A stretch of 64,000 bases of DNA from Shinella kummerowiae (lineage in GTDB: Bacteria; Pseudomonadota; Alphaproteobacteria; Rhizobiales; Rhizobiaceae): positions 329,088 through 393,087 of the forward strand of contig NZ_WUMK01000008.1 in NCBI RefSeq assembly GCF_009827055.1. The letters are read 5' to 3'. Within the stretch, counting starts at the first letter, position 1. The number at the start of each line of letters is the position of its first letter. The position numbers and the translations under genes were made by a program. Shown here in pieces: positions 1 to 7,487 of the stretch. A model generated the notes under the pieces. It was given only the letters and a program-made list of their open reading frames with translations, was not told the DNA's origin and searched no databases.

Positions 1-26
1 GCGATGCGGCCGGTAGGATGGGTCAT
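1..26 (-). CDS. Possible 5' end of a leftward gene cut by the window edge
   Basis: Reading leftward, an ATG at 26 opens a frame (M-T-H-P-T-G-R-I) that runs out of the window, and a GAGG sequence lies about seven bases upstream at a normal ribosome-binding distance. Only eight codons are visible, so the product cannot be named. It would be divergent from gabD. Confidence 0.3.
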
Positions 27-111
27 GACAAGCCTCGAATTCAGGGTTTACGCCCCGACCTTAGCCGCGCATTCGGCCGCCGCGAAGCGGTAAAATCGCA
101 TGTCTGTCGCA

Positions 112-141
112 TTGTCGAAGGGGGTGCGAAGGCAATATAAC
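112..141 (+). promoter_or_regulatory. Candidate sigma-70-type promoter of gabD
   Basis: TTGTCG (112-117) and TATAAC (136-141) are separated by 18 bases and lie 45 bases before the gabD start. The -35 box matches TTGACA at four of six positions and the -10 box matches TATAAT at five of six. This is pattern evidence only. Confidence 0.4.
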
Positions 142-185
142 CCTTGCAACATTGAGAAACGGCATCGCGAAATGGGAGATATCCG

Positions 186-1637
186 ATGAGCCTGAAAGAC
201 CCGAGCCTGCTGCGCCAGGCAGCCCTTGTCGGCACGCGCTGGATCGACGCGGATTCGAGCGGCATCGCCGTGAAGAACCCTGCGACCGGTGAACTGGTCG
301 GCTATGTCCCGAGGCTCGGCGCCAAGGAGACCAAGGAAGCGATCGACGCGGCCGCCAGCGCCCAGAAGGGCTGGGCCGCGCGCACCGCCAAGGAGCGCTC
401 GGGCGTGCTGCGCAAATGGTTCGAGCTGATGATCGACAACAAGGACGATCTCGGCCGCATCCTGACCATGGAACAGGGCAAGCCGCTCGCTGAAGCGACC
501 GGCGAAATCGTCTATGGCGCAAGCTTCGTCGAATGGTTTGCCGAGGAAGCGCGCCGTCTCTATGGCGATATCATTCCCGGCCATCAGAAGGACAAGCGCC
601 TTCTGGTGATGAAACAGCCGATCGGCGTCGTCGCGGCCATCACGCCGTGGAACTTCCCCAACGCCATGATCACCCGCAAGGCCGGGCCCGCCTTCGCCGC
701 CGGCTGCGCCATGGTGCTGAAGCCCGCCTCGCAGACGCCGTTCTCGGCCATCGCCATCGCCATCCTCGCCGAACGCGCCGGCCTGCCCGCCGGCCTGTTC
801 AGCGTGATCACCGGCTCTGCCCGCGAAATCGGCGCGGAAATGACCGCCAATCCGACGGTGCGCAAACTCACCTTCACCGGTTCGACGGAAATCGGCGCCG
901 AGCTTTACAGGCAGTCCGCCCCGACCATCAAGAAGCTCGGCCTCGAGCTTGGCGGCAATGCACCCTTCATCGTTTTCGACGATGCCGATCTCGATGCGGC
1001 CGTCGAGGGCGCGCTGATTGCGAAATTCCGCAACAACGGCCAGACCTGCGTCTGCGCCAACCGGCTCTATGTGCAGGATGCCGTCTATGATGCCTTCTCC
1101 GAAAAGCTCGCCGCCGCCGTCGGCAAGCTGAAGACCGGCAACGGCTTCGATGAAGGTGTGATTCTCGGCCCGCTGATCGATACGGCTGCCCTCGAAAAGG
1201 TCGAGGAACACGTTTCCGACGCCGTCAAGAAGGGCGGCCGGGTCGTGCAGGGCGGCAAGCGCCATGCGCTCGGCGGCACCTTCTACGAGGCGACCGTCAT
1301 TGCCGACGTGACGCCGGACATGGCGGTCGCGCGCGAAGAAACCTTCGGCCCCGTCGCGCCGCTCTTCCGCTTCACGGACGAGGACGACGTCATCGCCCAG
1401 GCGAATGACACCGAGTTCGGCCTTGCCTCCTATTTCTACGCCAAGGAGCTGTCGCGGGTGTTCCGCGTCGCCGAGGCGCTGGAATATGGCATGGTCGGCG
1501 TCAATACCGGGCTGATCTCGACGGCGGAAGCCCCCTTCGGCGGTGTCAAGCTGTCCGGCCTCGGCCGCGAGGGCTCGCGCTACGGCATCGAGGAATTCAC
1601 CGAGATCAAATATGTCTGCCTCGGCGGCATCGCCTGA
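186..1637 (+). CDS. gabD: NADP-type succinate-semialdehyde dehydrogenase family (GabD)
   Basis: A 483-residue aldehyde dehydrogenase covering the whole family length. The general base is Glu254 in LELGGN and the nucleophile is Cys288 in NNGQTCVC, the same numbers as in E. coli GabD. Cys290 supplies the second cysteine of the C-x-C pair that forms a redox switch in this family. The cofactor region PWNFPN is at 154-159. GabD oxidises succinate semialdehyde to succinate in the cytosol, but related enzymes accept other short aldehydes. It is followed by a 2-keto-3-deoxy-acid aldolase in the same direction, so here it may oxidise the aldehyde released by that enzyme (inference). GGGAGAT just before the ATG is the ribosome-binding site. 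Confidence 0.88.
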   Translation: MSLKDPSLLRQAALVGTRWIDADSSGIAVKNPATGELVGYVPRLGAKETKEAIDAAASAQKGWAARTAKERSGVLRKWFELMIDNKDDLGRILTMEQGKPLAEATGEIVYGASFVEWFAEEARRLYGDIIPGHQKDKRLLVMKQPIGVVAAITPWNFPNAMITRKAGPAFAAGCAMVLKPASQTPFSAIAIAILAERAGLPAGLFSVITGSAREIGAEMTANPTVRKLTFTGSTEIGAELYRQSAPTIKKLGLELGGNAPFIVFDDADLDAAVEGALIAKFRNNGQTCVCANRLYVQDAVYDAFSEKLAAAVGKLKTGNGFDEGVILGPLIDTAALEKVEEHVSDAVKKGGRVVQGGKRHALGGTFYEATVIADVTPDMAVAREETFGPVAPLFRFTDEDDVIAQANDTEFGLASYFYAKELSRVFRVAEALEYGMVGVNTGLISTAEAPFGGVKLSGLGREGSRYGIEEFTEIKYVCLGGIA

Positions 1638-1656
1638 GCAACATCCATTGAGAGAC

Positions 1657-1687
1657 CCGGCCGGCATCGTCCGGCCGGTTTCGTTTT
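1657..1687 (+). terminator. Probable intrinsic terminator after gabD
   Basis: Perfect 8-bp arms CCGGCCGG (1657-1664 and 1671-1678) around a CATCGT loop are followed by TTTCGTTTT. It lies directly before the ribosome-binding site of the aldolase, so it may only reduce read-through into that gene. Confidence 0.55.
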
Positions 1688-1700
1688 GAGAGGAAAAATC

Positions 1701-2501
1701 GTGTCCGCACCCAAAAATACCTTCAAGGCCGCCCTTCGCGACGGTCGGTTCCAGCTCGGGCTCTGGGCAGCCCTCGGCAGCGCCTATGCCGTGGAAATCC
1801 TCTCGACGAGTGGCTATGACTGGCTGTTGATCGATGGCGAACACGGCCCGAACGACATGCCGCTGATGAGCGCGCAGGTCGGTGCGCTGCGTCATTCGGC
1901 GACCCATGCCATGGTGCGTCCGCCGATGGGCGAGGCCTGGATCCTGAAGCAATTGCTCGATCAGGGCGCCCAGACCTTCCTCATCCCCATGGTCGAATCG
2001 GCTGCGCAGGCGGAAGCCCTGGTGCGCGCCGTGCGCTACCCGCCGCATGGCATCCGCGGCGTCGGCGCCGGCCTCGGCCGGGCGAGCGATTTCAGCCGCA
2101 CGCCGGATTACATAACCACCGCGAATGACCAGATCTGCCTGATCGTGCAGGTCGAAAACAAGGCGGGCCTTGCGGCGGTCGATGAAATCGCGGCGGTCGA
2201 GGGTGTCGACGGCATCTTCATCGGCCCGTCGGATCTTGCCGCGGATATGGGTCACCTCGGCAATCCGGGCGCCCCGGAGGTTTTGGCGGCGATTACGCAT
2301 ATCTTCGCGCGCACCAAGGCCCACGGCAAGGCGCGCGGCATCATGACGGTTTCGCTGCCGCAGGCCGAGGTCTACCGCGATCTCGGTGCGGACTTCATGG
2401 CCATCGGCACCGACGTCAACTGCCTCGTATCGGCCGTTGACGGCCTTCGCCGCCGCTTCCTCGGCGAGGATGTTTCGGACAAACGCAGCGGCGGTTACTG
2501 A
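1701..2501 (+). CDS. HpcH/HpaI-type class II aldolase (2-keto-3-deoxy-acid aldolase)
   Basis: A 266-residue metal-dependent pyruvate aldolase. With the GTG at 1701 as residue 1, the HpaI active-site residues fall at His48 (DGEHGPND), Arg73 (MVRPPMG), Glu152 (QVENKAG) and Asp178 (GPSDLAADMG), a constant +3 offset from E. coli HpaI. Such enzymes split 2-keto-3-deoxy acids into pyruvate and an aldehyde. The exact substrate cannot be read from sequence; 2-keto-3-deoxy-rhamnonate, -fuconate or -gluconate fit the sugar context. The GTG at 1701 is preferred over the TTG at 1686 because GAGAGGA lies at the right distance before it. Its stop overlaps that of the converging dehydrogenase gene by 7 bases. 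Confidence 0.85.
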   Translation: MSAPKNTFKAALRDGRFQLGLWAALGSAYAVEILSTSGYDWLLIDGEHGPNDMPLMSAQVGALRHSATHAMVRPPMGEAWILKQLLDQGAQTFLIPMVESAAQAEALVRAVRYPPHGIRGVGAGLGRASDFSRTPDYITTANDQICLIVQVENKAGLAAVDEIAAVEGVDGIFIGPSDLAADMGHLGNPGAPEVLAAITHIFARTKAHGKARGIMTVSLPQAEVYRDLGADFMAIGTDVNCLVSAVDGLRRRFLGEDVSDKRSGGY

Positions 2502-3586
2502 ACGCCGGCGATGTCCAGCAGCGCCGGTTTCGGGACATCCGGTGTCCAGGCGTGGAAATCGACGAGGCGACGGACGAGTTTTTCGGCGTGATGGTTGGCG
2601 ATGTCGCGCAGGCGGTGGTCGAGAAACGGATTGTCGAAACGGTCCATCGTCGCGGCGACATAGGCCTCCGCTTGCCTGCGCAGACCCCTCGCCGCAAAGC
2701 CGGGGATGACCTCGGCCGTGTAGAGGGACAGAAGCCGCTGGCGGATAGCGGCGTCGCGCAGCATCGCCTTTACGGTTTCGTCGGCGGGGCGATTTTCCTT
2801 CATCCAGACATCGGCAAGCACCGTGTGGCCGAGGTTGAGGATGTGCAGTTTCAGTTTCTCATAGGGCGTCAGGTCGTCGACGACGAGCATGGCCGGGTGC
2901 CGGCATGGCAGCACCAGGCCGGGCTGGTTTTCGATTGCCCACAGCGCGTAGGGCTCGGCCACCGCGCCAGCCGGCTCGATCGGCGCGGAGACGATCCGGT
3001 CGACCAGCGTATTGGCCCAGACCACGTCGGTTAATAGCCATTCACGAAAGTCGGACTCCGGGTAACGATTGGCCTGGAGATCGAGGATCAATCGCTTCAG
3101 CACGTCGCCGTTTCTGGAAACCAATTCACACGGCAGCACGGTCAGCTTTCGGCGATTCGTCTGGAAGCGTTCATGGAGCAGCGCCAGAAGCTTGCCGGGA
3201 AACGAGGGCGGAACCGGGTCCGCAAGATCGTCGTCCCCGACGTCGTAGCCGGTATCGCCGGTGTTCGACAGCACGACACCGGCTTCCTCGCAAAAGATCC
3301 GCCGGACATCATCCCAGTCGGTTGCCGTCGAAAGCGCGCGTCTGACGCTGACGACCCGCTGTTCGCGCTCGATGTCACGGCCGTCCTGCCGGCCGCGTAT
3401 GATCACGGGATAACCGCCCGGCGCCGCCAGTGCGGCAAGGCGTCCGGCGCGTTCGGGCGAACCGGTCGTCTGGACGACGGTAATGGCACCGAGCGCCTCG
3501 CCCTTCTCCAGCGCCTCGCTGACGAAGAGATCCGCATGTGCCTGCAGGAAGCGGCTCGTTCCGAATTGCACGATAGGCGTCGGCAT
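2495..3586 (-). CDS. Mannitol/uronate-type long-chain dehydrogenase (tagaturonate reductase-like)
   Basis: A 363-residue NAD(P)-dependent member of the mannitol dehydrogenase / UxaB-UxuB family. The N-terminus QFGTSRFLQAH carries the family's dinucleotide-binding start, and the signature K-x4-N-x2-H is present as Lys246, Asn251 and His254 (KLHILNLGH). CELVSRNGD near 153-161 matches the C-x-N-x2-x-NG region of uronate reductases. E. coli UxaB is about 480 residues, so this is a short variant. Family members interconvert ketoses or keto-uronates and polyols or aldonates; tagaturonate to altronate is my preferred role because the cluster also has an L-galactonate dehydrogenase-like gene. It starts 9 bases after the regulator gene and is cotranscribed with it. 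Confidence 0.78.
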   Translation of the reverse strand: MPTPIVQFGTSRFLQAHADLFVSEALEKGEALGAITVVQTTGSPERAGRLAALAAPGGYPVIIRGRQDGRDIEREQRVVSVRRALSTATDWDDVRRIFCEEAGVVLSNTGDTGYDVGDDDLADPVPPSFPGKLLALLHERFQTNRRKLTVLPCELVSRNGDVLKRLILDLQANRYPESDFREWLLTDVVWANTLVDRIVSAPIEPAGAVAEPYALWAIENQPGLVLPCRHPAMLVVDDLTPYEKLKLHILNLGHTVLADVWMKENRPADETVKAMLRDAAIRQRLLSLYTAEVIPGFAARGLRRQAEAYVAATMDRFDNPFLDHRLRDIANHHAEKLVRRLVDFHAWTPDVPKPALLDIAGVQ

Positions 3587-3595
3587 GGCGGGCTC

Positions 3596-4474
3596 TCAGT
3601 TGATGGATTGCAGCAGCGTTTCGCGCGCCGATTTGAGGTGCTGCCGGCAGGCGAGTTCGATCTCGATCGCATCGCGCGAGCGCAGGGCAGCAATATAGGC
3701 AAGGTGTTCCTCCAGCGCCCGGGCATTGCGCTGGCGCGCATTCGTCTTGTTCCACTGGTAGTGATAGTGGAAGACGATGGCGATCACGTCGTAGAAATCG
3801 ACGATGAAACGGTTCTTCGAGGCGCGGTGCACCAGCAAGTGAAAACGCTCGTCGAGTTCGGAGAAATCCAGGTAGCGATTGTCGATATCGGCGAGAATCG
3901 CGTGGTGCACGGCCTCGATCGCCTCGAGTTCCTGCCAGGCGGGATGATCCCCCGGCAGCCGGGCGAAGGCGACCGCCGAGCGCAGTTCGAACATTTCGCG
4001 CACCTCCGTCAGCTCTAGGGCGAATTCGCGGGTAAAACCCTTCAGCACCCAATGGCTGTTCGGCCGCTTTTCGATGAGCCCGAAGCGGCTAAAGCGGATC
4101 AGGAATTCGCGCACGCTGGTCGTGCCGATGCCGATCTCGCGGGCAAGCTCCAGCTCGTTGATCTGCATGCCGGGCTCGGCGCCGCCGGCGAGAATCCGGC
4201 GCATGAAACTGCGTTCGATGATTTCGGAGAGCGAATCCGTCTCTTCGGTGGGAAAGTAGTCGGCAGCGACCGGTTTTCTCAGCACGATCTTGCGCCGCTT
4301 TTCCCAGGTCAGCAGGCCGATCTCCTCCAGCCGGGTCAGGATCGCCCGCACGGTCGTGCGGCTGACGCCGAGCGTGGCGCCGAGTTCCGGCTCGGACGGC
4401 AGGCTCGCCGTCTGCTCCAGAAGTTTGACGCAGCGATTGAAGGCGTCCTTGAAGACGGTGTTCTGTTTGGCCAT
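3596..4474 (-). CDS. GntR-family regulator with two winged-helix domains and an FCD domain
   Basis: A 292-residue DNA-binding regulator. Two GntR-like winged helices are visible: the first contains LPSEPELGATLGVSRTTVRA, the second contains PGMQINELELAREIGIG and VREFLIRF. A C-terminal FCD ligand domain follows, with SELDERFHLLVH in the usual metal-binding region. One winged helix per chain is the norm. The ATG at 4474 is chosen because the upstream extension to a GTG at 4543 has no domain content, although the ribosome-binding site here is weak. It is divergent from the sugar oxidation and transport genes and precedes the UxaB-like dehydrogenase. Likely operators are the palindromes at 4611 and 6343 (inference). 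Confidence 0.85.
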   Translation of the reverse strand: MAKQNTVFKDAFNRCVKLLEQTASLPSEPELGATLGVSRTTVRAILTRLEEIGLLTWEKRRKIVLRKPVAADYFPTEETDSLSEIIERSFMRRILAGGAEPGMQINELELAREIGIGTTSVREFLIRFSRFGLIEKRPNSHWVLKGFTREFALELTEVREMFELRSAVAFARLPGDHPAWQELEAIEAVHHAILADIDNRYLDFSELDERFHLLVHRASKNRFIVDFYDVIAIVFHYHYQWNKTNARQRNARALEEHLAYIAALRSRDAIEIELACRQHLKSARETLLQSIN

Positions 4475-4597
4475 GGGTGCCGCCGGTTGCTGGGTGTCGC
4501 GTCCCTTAATGGCTGACCGGGCAAATGGCCAGACGTCCGGCACGCAACGCGCCGCCCGCTGTCATCCTCCCGCTTCCTCCTTCCCGCATATTACCCA

Positions 4598-4626
4598 TTG
4601 ACGGCAATCTGTCTATTGTCGATAAA
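4598..4626 (+). promoter_or_regulatory. Promoter of the aldo-keto reductase unit
   Basis: TTGACG (4598-4603), a 17-base spacer and GATAAA (4621-4626) form a good vegetative promoter 42 bases before the reductase start. The -10 box is inside the palindromic operator 4611-4630, so occupancy of that site would exclude RNA polymerase. Confidence 0.55.
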
Positions 4627-4630
4627 AGAC
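4611..4630. promoter_or_regulatory. Operator site 1 (palindrome shared with 6343-6362)
   Basis: GTCTATTGTC joined to GATAAAAGAC is a 20-bp inverted repeat with 8 of 10 symmetric pairs. Its right half GATAAAAGA recurs exactly at 6353-6361. It overlaps the -10 box of the aldo-keto reductase promoter and lies in the intergenic region divergent from the GntR-type regulator, which is the natural candidate to bind it. Confidence 0.65.
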
Positions 4631-4667
4631 AAAACGTCGATGAGAGGACATCGGCGAGGAGGCCCGC

Positions 4668-5687
4668 ATGAAGACCAGGACCATCGGGAGGACGGGGCTT
4701 GCCGTCACCGAATTCAGTTTCGGCACGGCGTCGCTTGGCGGGCTGTACCGGGCCTGCCCGCGCGAGACGGCCATGGCCACACTGAATGCCGCCTGGGATG
4801 AGGGCCTGCGCTACGTCGATACCGCGCCCTGGTACGGCTTCGGGCTCGCCGAGCGCTACACCGGCGACTTTCTGCGCGAGAAGCCCAAAGGCAGCTATGT
4901 GCTTTCGACAAAGGTCGGCCGCGTCATGGTGCCGGTGCCGGATGACAAGGTTCCGAACTACGGTTTTGTCGATCCGCTGCCCTTCGACGTACTCTACGAC
5001 TATAGCTATGACGGCATCATGCGTTCCGTCGAGTTGAGCTACGCGCGGCTCGGGCTCAATCGTATCGATATCCTCTACGTGCACGATATCGGTGTTTACA
5101 CACACGGTGCCGAGCGCAACGCCGTCTATATCAGGCAGTTGCTGGATTCCGGGCTCAAGGCACTCGGCGAGTTGAAGTCGACGGGCGTCATCAGCGCGTT
5201 CGGGCTTGGCGTGAACGAAGTTCCCGTCTGCCTCGATGTCATGCGGCACGTCGATCTCGACTGCATCCTGCTCGCCGGTCGTTACACGCTGCTCGATCGT
5301 TCGGCGGTGGCGGATCTTCTGCCGCTCTGTGTGGAGAAGGGCACATCGCTGGTGGTGGGCGGCGTCTTCAATTCCGGCATCCTTGCGACCGGCCCGGTCG
5401 CGGGCGCGCATTTCGACTATATGCCGGCGACGTCGGAGACCCAGGCCAAAGTGGGCGCGATGGTGGGGATTGCCGAGGAGAAGGGCCTGCCACTTGCCGC
5501 GCCCGCCCTGCATTTTCCGTTGCAGCACCCCGCCGTGGCGTCCGTCCTGCTCGGCACCGCCAAACCCGAAAGCCTGCGCCGCAACATGACGCTCGCGCGC
5601 AGGGATGTACCAAAAGATATTTACCCGGCTTTCGAGCCCTATACGCTGGTAGCGCCGGAACTGGCGCTGGAAGCTGTCCGGCAGTAA
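4668..5687 (+). CDS. Aldo-keto reductase, L-fucose/L-galactose (D-threo-aldose) 1-dehydrogenase-like
   Basis: A 339-residue aldo-keto reductase with the full catalytic tetrad: Asp51 and Tyr56 in YVDTAPWYG, Lys82 in LSTKVGR and His139 in LYVHDIG. The length and the long loop between Lys82 and His139 resemble bacterial D-threo-aldose / L-fucose dehydrogenases and pyridoxal 4-dehydrogenases rather than short reductases. Such enzymes oxidise the C1 hydroxyl of L-fucose, L-galactose or D-arabinose to the lactone with NAD(P). The following gene is a FucU-type mutarotase, which supports a free aldose substrate. GCGAGGAGG precedes the start. The substrate is inferred from context only. Confidence 0.78.
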   Translation: MKTRTIGRTGLAVTEFSFGTASLGGLYRACPRETAMATLNAAWDEGLRYVDTAPWYGFGLAERYTGDFLREKPKGSYVLSTKVGRVMVPVPDDKVPNYGFVDPLPFDVLYDYSYDGIMRSVELSYARLGLNRIDILYVHDIGVYTHGAERNAVYIRQLLDSGLKALGELKSTGVISAFGLGVNEVPVCLDVMRHVDLDCILLAGRYTLLDRSAVADLLPLCVEKGTSLVVGGVFNSGILATGPVAGAHFDYMPATSETQAKVGAMVGIAEEKGLPLAAPALHFPLQHPAVASVLLGTAKPESLRRNMTLARRDVPKDIYPAFEPYTLVAPELALEAVRQ

Positions 5688-5713
5688 GTCCGATCTGGGA
5701 GGATCGCAAAGCC

Positions 5714-6160
5714 ATGTTGAGAGGCATTCATCCGCTGCTTGGGCCGGACCTGCTGCATGCGCTCAGGACCATGGGCCATGGCGACGACATCGTCATCGCC
5801 GACGCGAATTTCCCGTCGAGTTTCCTCGGCCCCAAGGTGATCCGGGCGGACGGCGTCGATGCGGTGTCGATCACCGAGGCCGTGCTGGCGCATATGCCGC
5901 TCGACACCTTCGTGCCGCAGGCTGCCTGGCGCATGGAGGTCGTGGGTGATCCTGCGGCCGTGCCGGACATCTGCGTGACGTTTCAGAACCTGGTGCGCGA
6001 ATTGGCCGGTGATTTCACCGTTCACGCGGTCGAGCGTTTTGCCTTCTATGAGATGGCGAAGAAGGCGGCCTATATTGTCGCGACGACGGAATTCCGGCTT
6101 TATGGCAATATCATTCTGAAGAAGGGTGTCGTGCACCCGGATGAGGTCTACCGGGTCTAG
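5714..6160 (+). CDS. fucU: FucU/RbsD-family sugar mutarotase (L-fucose mutarotase type)
   Basis: A 148-residue protein closely following E. coli FucU: MGHGDDIVIADANFP near the N-terminus with the conserved His-Gly-Asp, GPKVIRADG in the middle, and ERFAFYEMAKKA and LYGNIILKKGVV at the C-terminus. FucU converts the alpha and beta anomers of L-fucose and related pyranoses, which supplies the anomer needed by a C1 dehydrogenase. It begins 26 bases after the aldo-keto reductase gene, in one operon with it. Its TAG stop forms the first bases of a rhizobial palindromic repeat. Confidence 0.88.
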   Translation: MLRGIHPLLGPDLLHALRTMGHGDDIVIADANFPSSFLGPKVIRADGVDAVSITEAVLAHMPLDTFVPQAAWRMEVVGDPAAVPDICVTFQNLVRELAGDFTVHAVERFAFYEMAKKAAYIVATTEFRLYGNIILKKGVVHPDEVYRV

Positions 6161-6213
6161 AACAACGCCAGCAAACGTGCGCGAGGGTTTTGCTTTCGGC
6201 GTTGTTTGACGGA
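6158..6213. repeat. Rhizobial short palindromic repeat, copy 1
   Basis: An imperfect palindrome of about 55 bases with outer arms ACAACGCC (6162-6169) and GGCGTTGT (6198-6205) and a central GGGTTTTGC. It shares the frame CCAGCAAA..GTGCG..GGTTTTGC with copies at 9039, 14309 and (inverted) 61178. It starts in the fucU stop codon and may fold in the mRNA. Confidence 0.6.
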
Positions 6214-6335
6214 TCAAGATACCGGCGGCCACCGTTTGGGAGGACGGATGGCAATGGACTGGAACGCTTGGAAATGCAGCCTTTTTGCGAAGAATTGCTT
6301 GCTTGCCAAGGAGGGCAGGCAGGTATAGCGTGCCC

Positions 6336-6362
6336 TATAAATGTTTTTTATCGATAAAAGAT
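6336..6362 (+). promoter_or_regulatory. Transporter -10 box and operator site 2
   Basis: TATAAA at 6336-6341 is a candidate -10 box; no good -35 is visible at the normal distance. One base later lies a 20-bp palindromic site, GTTTTTTATC joined to GATAAAAGAT (6343-6362), whose core TTTTATCGATAAAA (6346-6359) is a perfect 14-bp palindrome. It aligns with operator site 1 at 4611-4630 with the same centre TC|GA and the same right half, so the reductase and transporter units are probably controlled by one regulator. Confidence 0.6.
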
Positions 6363-6427
6363 CGAGTTGTTCGCTTCCTGCGGCCCGATCCAAAGAGGAA
6401 CAGGAGGCATCTGAGAGGAGAAACCTG

Positions 6428-7414
6428 ATGAGCATTGTAAGATCGCTTCTGTCTCGCCGCGCCTTCACGGCGCTGGCGGGTGCCGCAGTCCTCGCCACCA
6501 TGGCCCCTGCCGCGTCCTTCGCGCAGGACGTCACCATCCCGATCATCGTCAAGGACACCACGTCTTTCTACTGGCAGATCGTGCTCGCGGGTGCCCGCGC
6601 CGCCGGCAAGGATCTTGGCGTCAACGTGCCGGAACTCGGTGCGCAGTCGGAATCCGACATCAATGGCCAGATCACCATTCTCGAAAATGCCGTGGCCGGC
6701 GGCCCGGCCGCGGTCGTCATTTCGCCGACGGAATTCAAGGCGCTCGGCAAGCCGGTCGATGAGGCGGCAAAGTCCGTTCCGATCATCGGCATCGACTCCT
6801 CGGCGGATTCCAAGGCCTTTACGTCGTTCCTGACAACCGACAACGTGCAGGGCGGTCGCATCGGCGCCGATGGCCTTGCTGCCGCCATCAAGGCCGCGAC
6901 CGGCAAGGAAGAGGGCGAGATCGCCATCATCACCAGCCTGCCGGGTGTCGGTTCGCTCGACCAGCGCCGCGAGGGCTTCCTGGATCAGGTGAAGACGAAA
7001 TATCCGGGCCTGAAGGTCGTGGCCGATAAATATGCGGACGGCCAGGCCACCACCGGCCTCAACATGATGACCGACCTCATCACCGCCAACCCCAACCTCG
7101 TCGGCGTCTTTGCCTCCAACCTCATCATGGCGCAGGGCGTCGGCCAGGCGATCGCCGAAAACAAGCTCGGCGACAAGATCAAGGTCATCGGCTTCGACTC
7201 GGATGAAAAGACCGTCGGTTTCCTCAAGGAAGGCGTGCTCGCCGGCCTCGTCGTGCAGGATCCCTATCGCATGGGCTATGACGGCGTGAAGACGGCGCTC
7301 GCCGTCTCCAAGGGCGAGAAGGTCGAAGCCTTCGTCGATACGGGTGCGAACCTCGTGACGAAGGACAACATGGCCGATCCGAAGATCGATGCCCTGCTGA
7401 ACCCGAAGATCTGA
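6428..7414 (+). CDS. Sugar ABC transporter periplasmic binding protein (ribose type)
   Basis: A 328-residue periplasmic binding protein of the RbsB/type-1 family. The N-terminus has SRRAFTAL, a twin-arginine-like motif, then a hydrophobic stretch and a cleavage site after ASFA at residue 32, so export could use Tat or Sec. The mature part contains the family's pattern of two Rossmann-like lobes, with PTEFKALG and GIDSSADS in the first and GVFASNLIMAQGVGQA and VIGFDSDEKT in the second. It delivers the sugar to the permease encoded downstream. The ATG at 6428 follows GAGAGGAG; an earlier ATG at 6341 overlaps the promoter and operator and is not used. Confidence 0.9.
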   Translation: MSIVRSLLSRRAFTALAGAAVLATMAPAASFAQDVTIPIIVKDTTSFYWQIVLAGARAAGKDLGVNVPELGAQSESDINGQITILENAVAGGPAAVVISPTEFKALGKPVDEAAKSVPIIGIDSSADSKAFTSFLTTDNVQGGRIGADGLAAAIKAATGKEEGEIAIITSLPGVGSLDQRREGFLDQVKTKYPGLKVVADKYADGQATTGLNMMTDLITANPNLVGVFASNLIMAQGVGQAIAENKLGDKIKVIGFDSDEKTVGFLKEGVLAGLVVQDPYRMGYDGVKTALAVSKGEKVEAFVDTGANLVTKDNMADPKIDALLNPKI

Positions 7415-7428
7415 TCGGTTTGACGATT

Positions 7429-7458
7429 TCCCGCCCGGGCTACAAAATCCGGGCGGGA
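7429..7458 (+). other. Intercistronic hairpin between binding protein and ATPase genes
   Basis: Perfect 10-bp arms TCCCGCCCGG and CCGGGCGGGA enclose a 10-base loop, with no T-tract after. Such hairpins after binding-protein genes usually protect the upstream mRNA from 3' decay, so the binding protein is made in excess over the membrane parts (inference). Confidence 0.55.
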
Positions 7459-7487
7459 CGCTTCCCCGGAGTCAGGAGGAGACTGCG

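Noticed and set aside
48..2324. A 758-codon open frame on the minus strand opposite gabD and the aldolase
   Set aside because: It mirrors two clear enzymes, is rich in Arg, Asp and Gly without any recognised motif, and is the usual effect of high GC at third codon positions.
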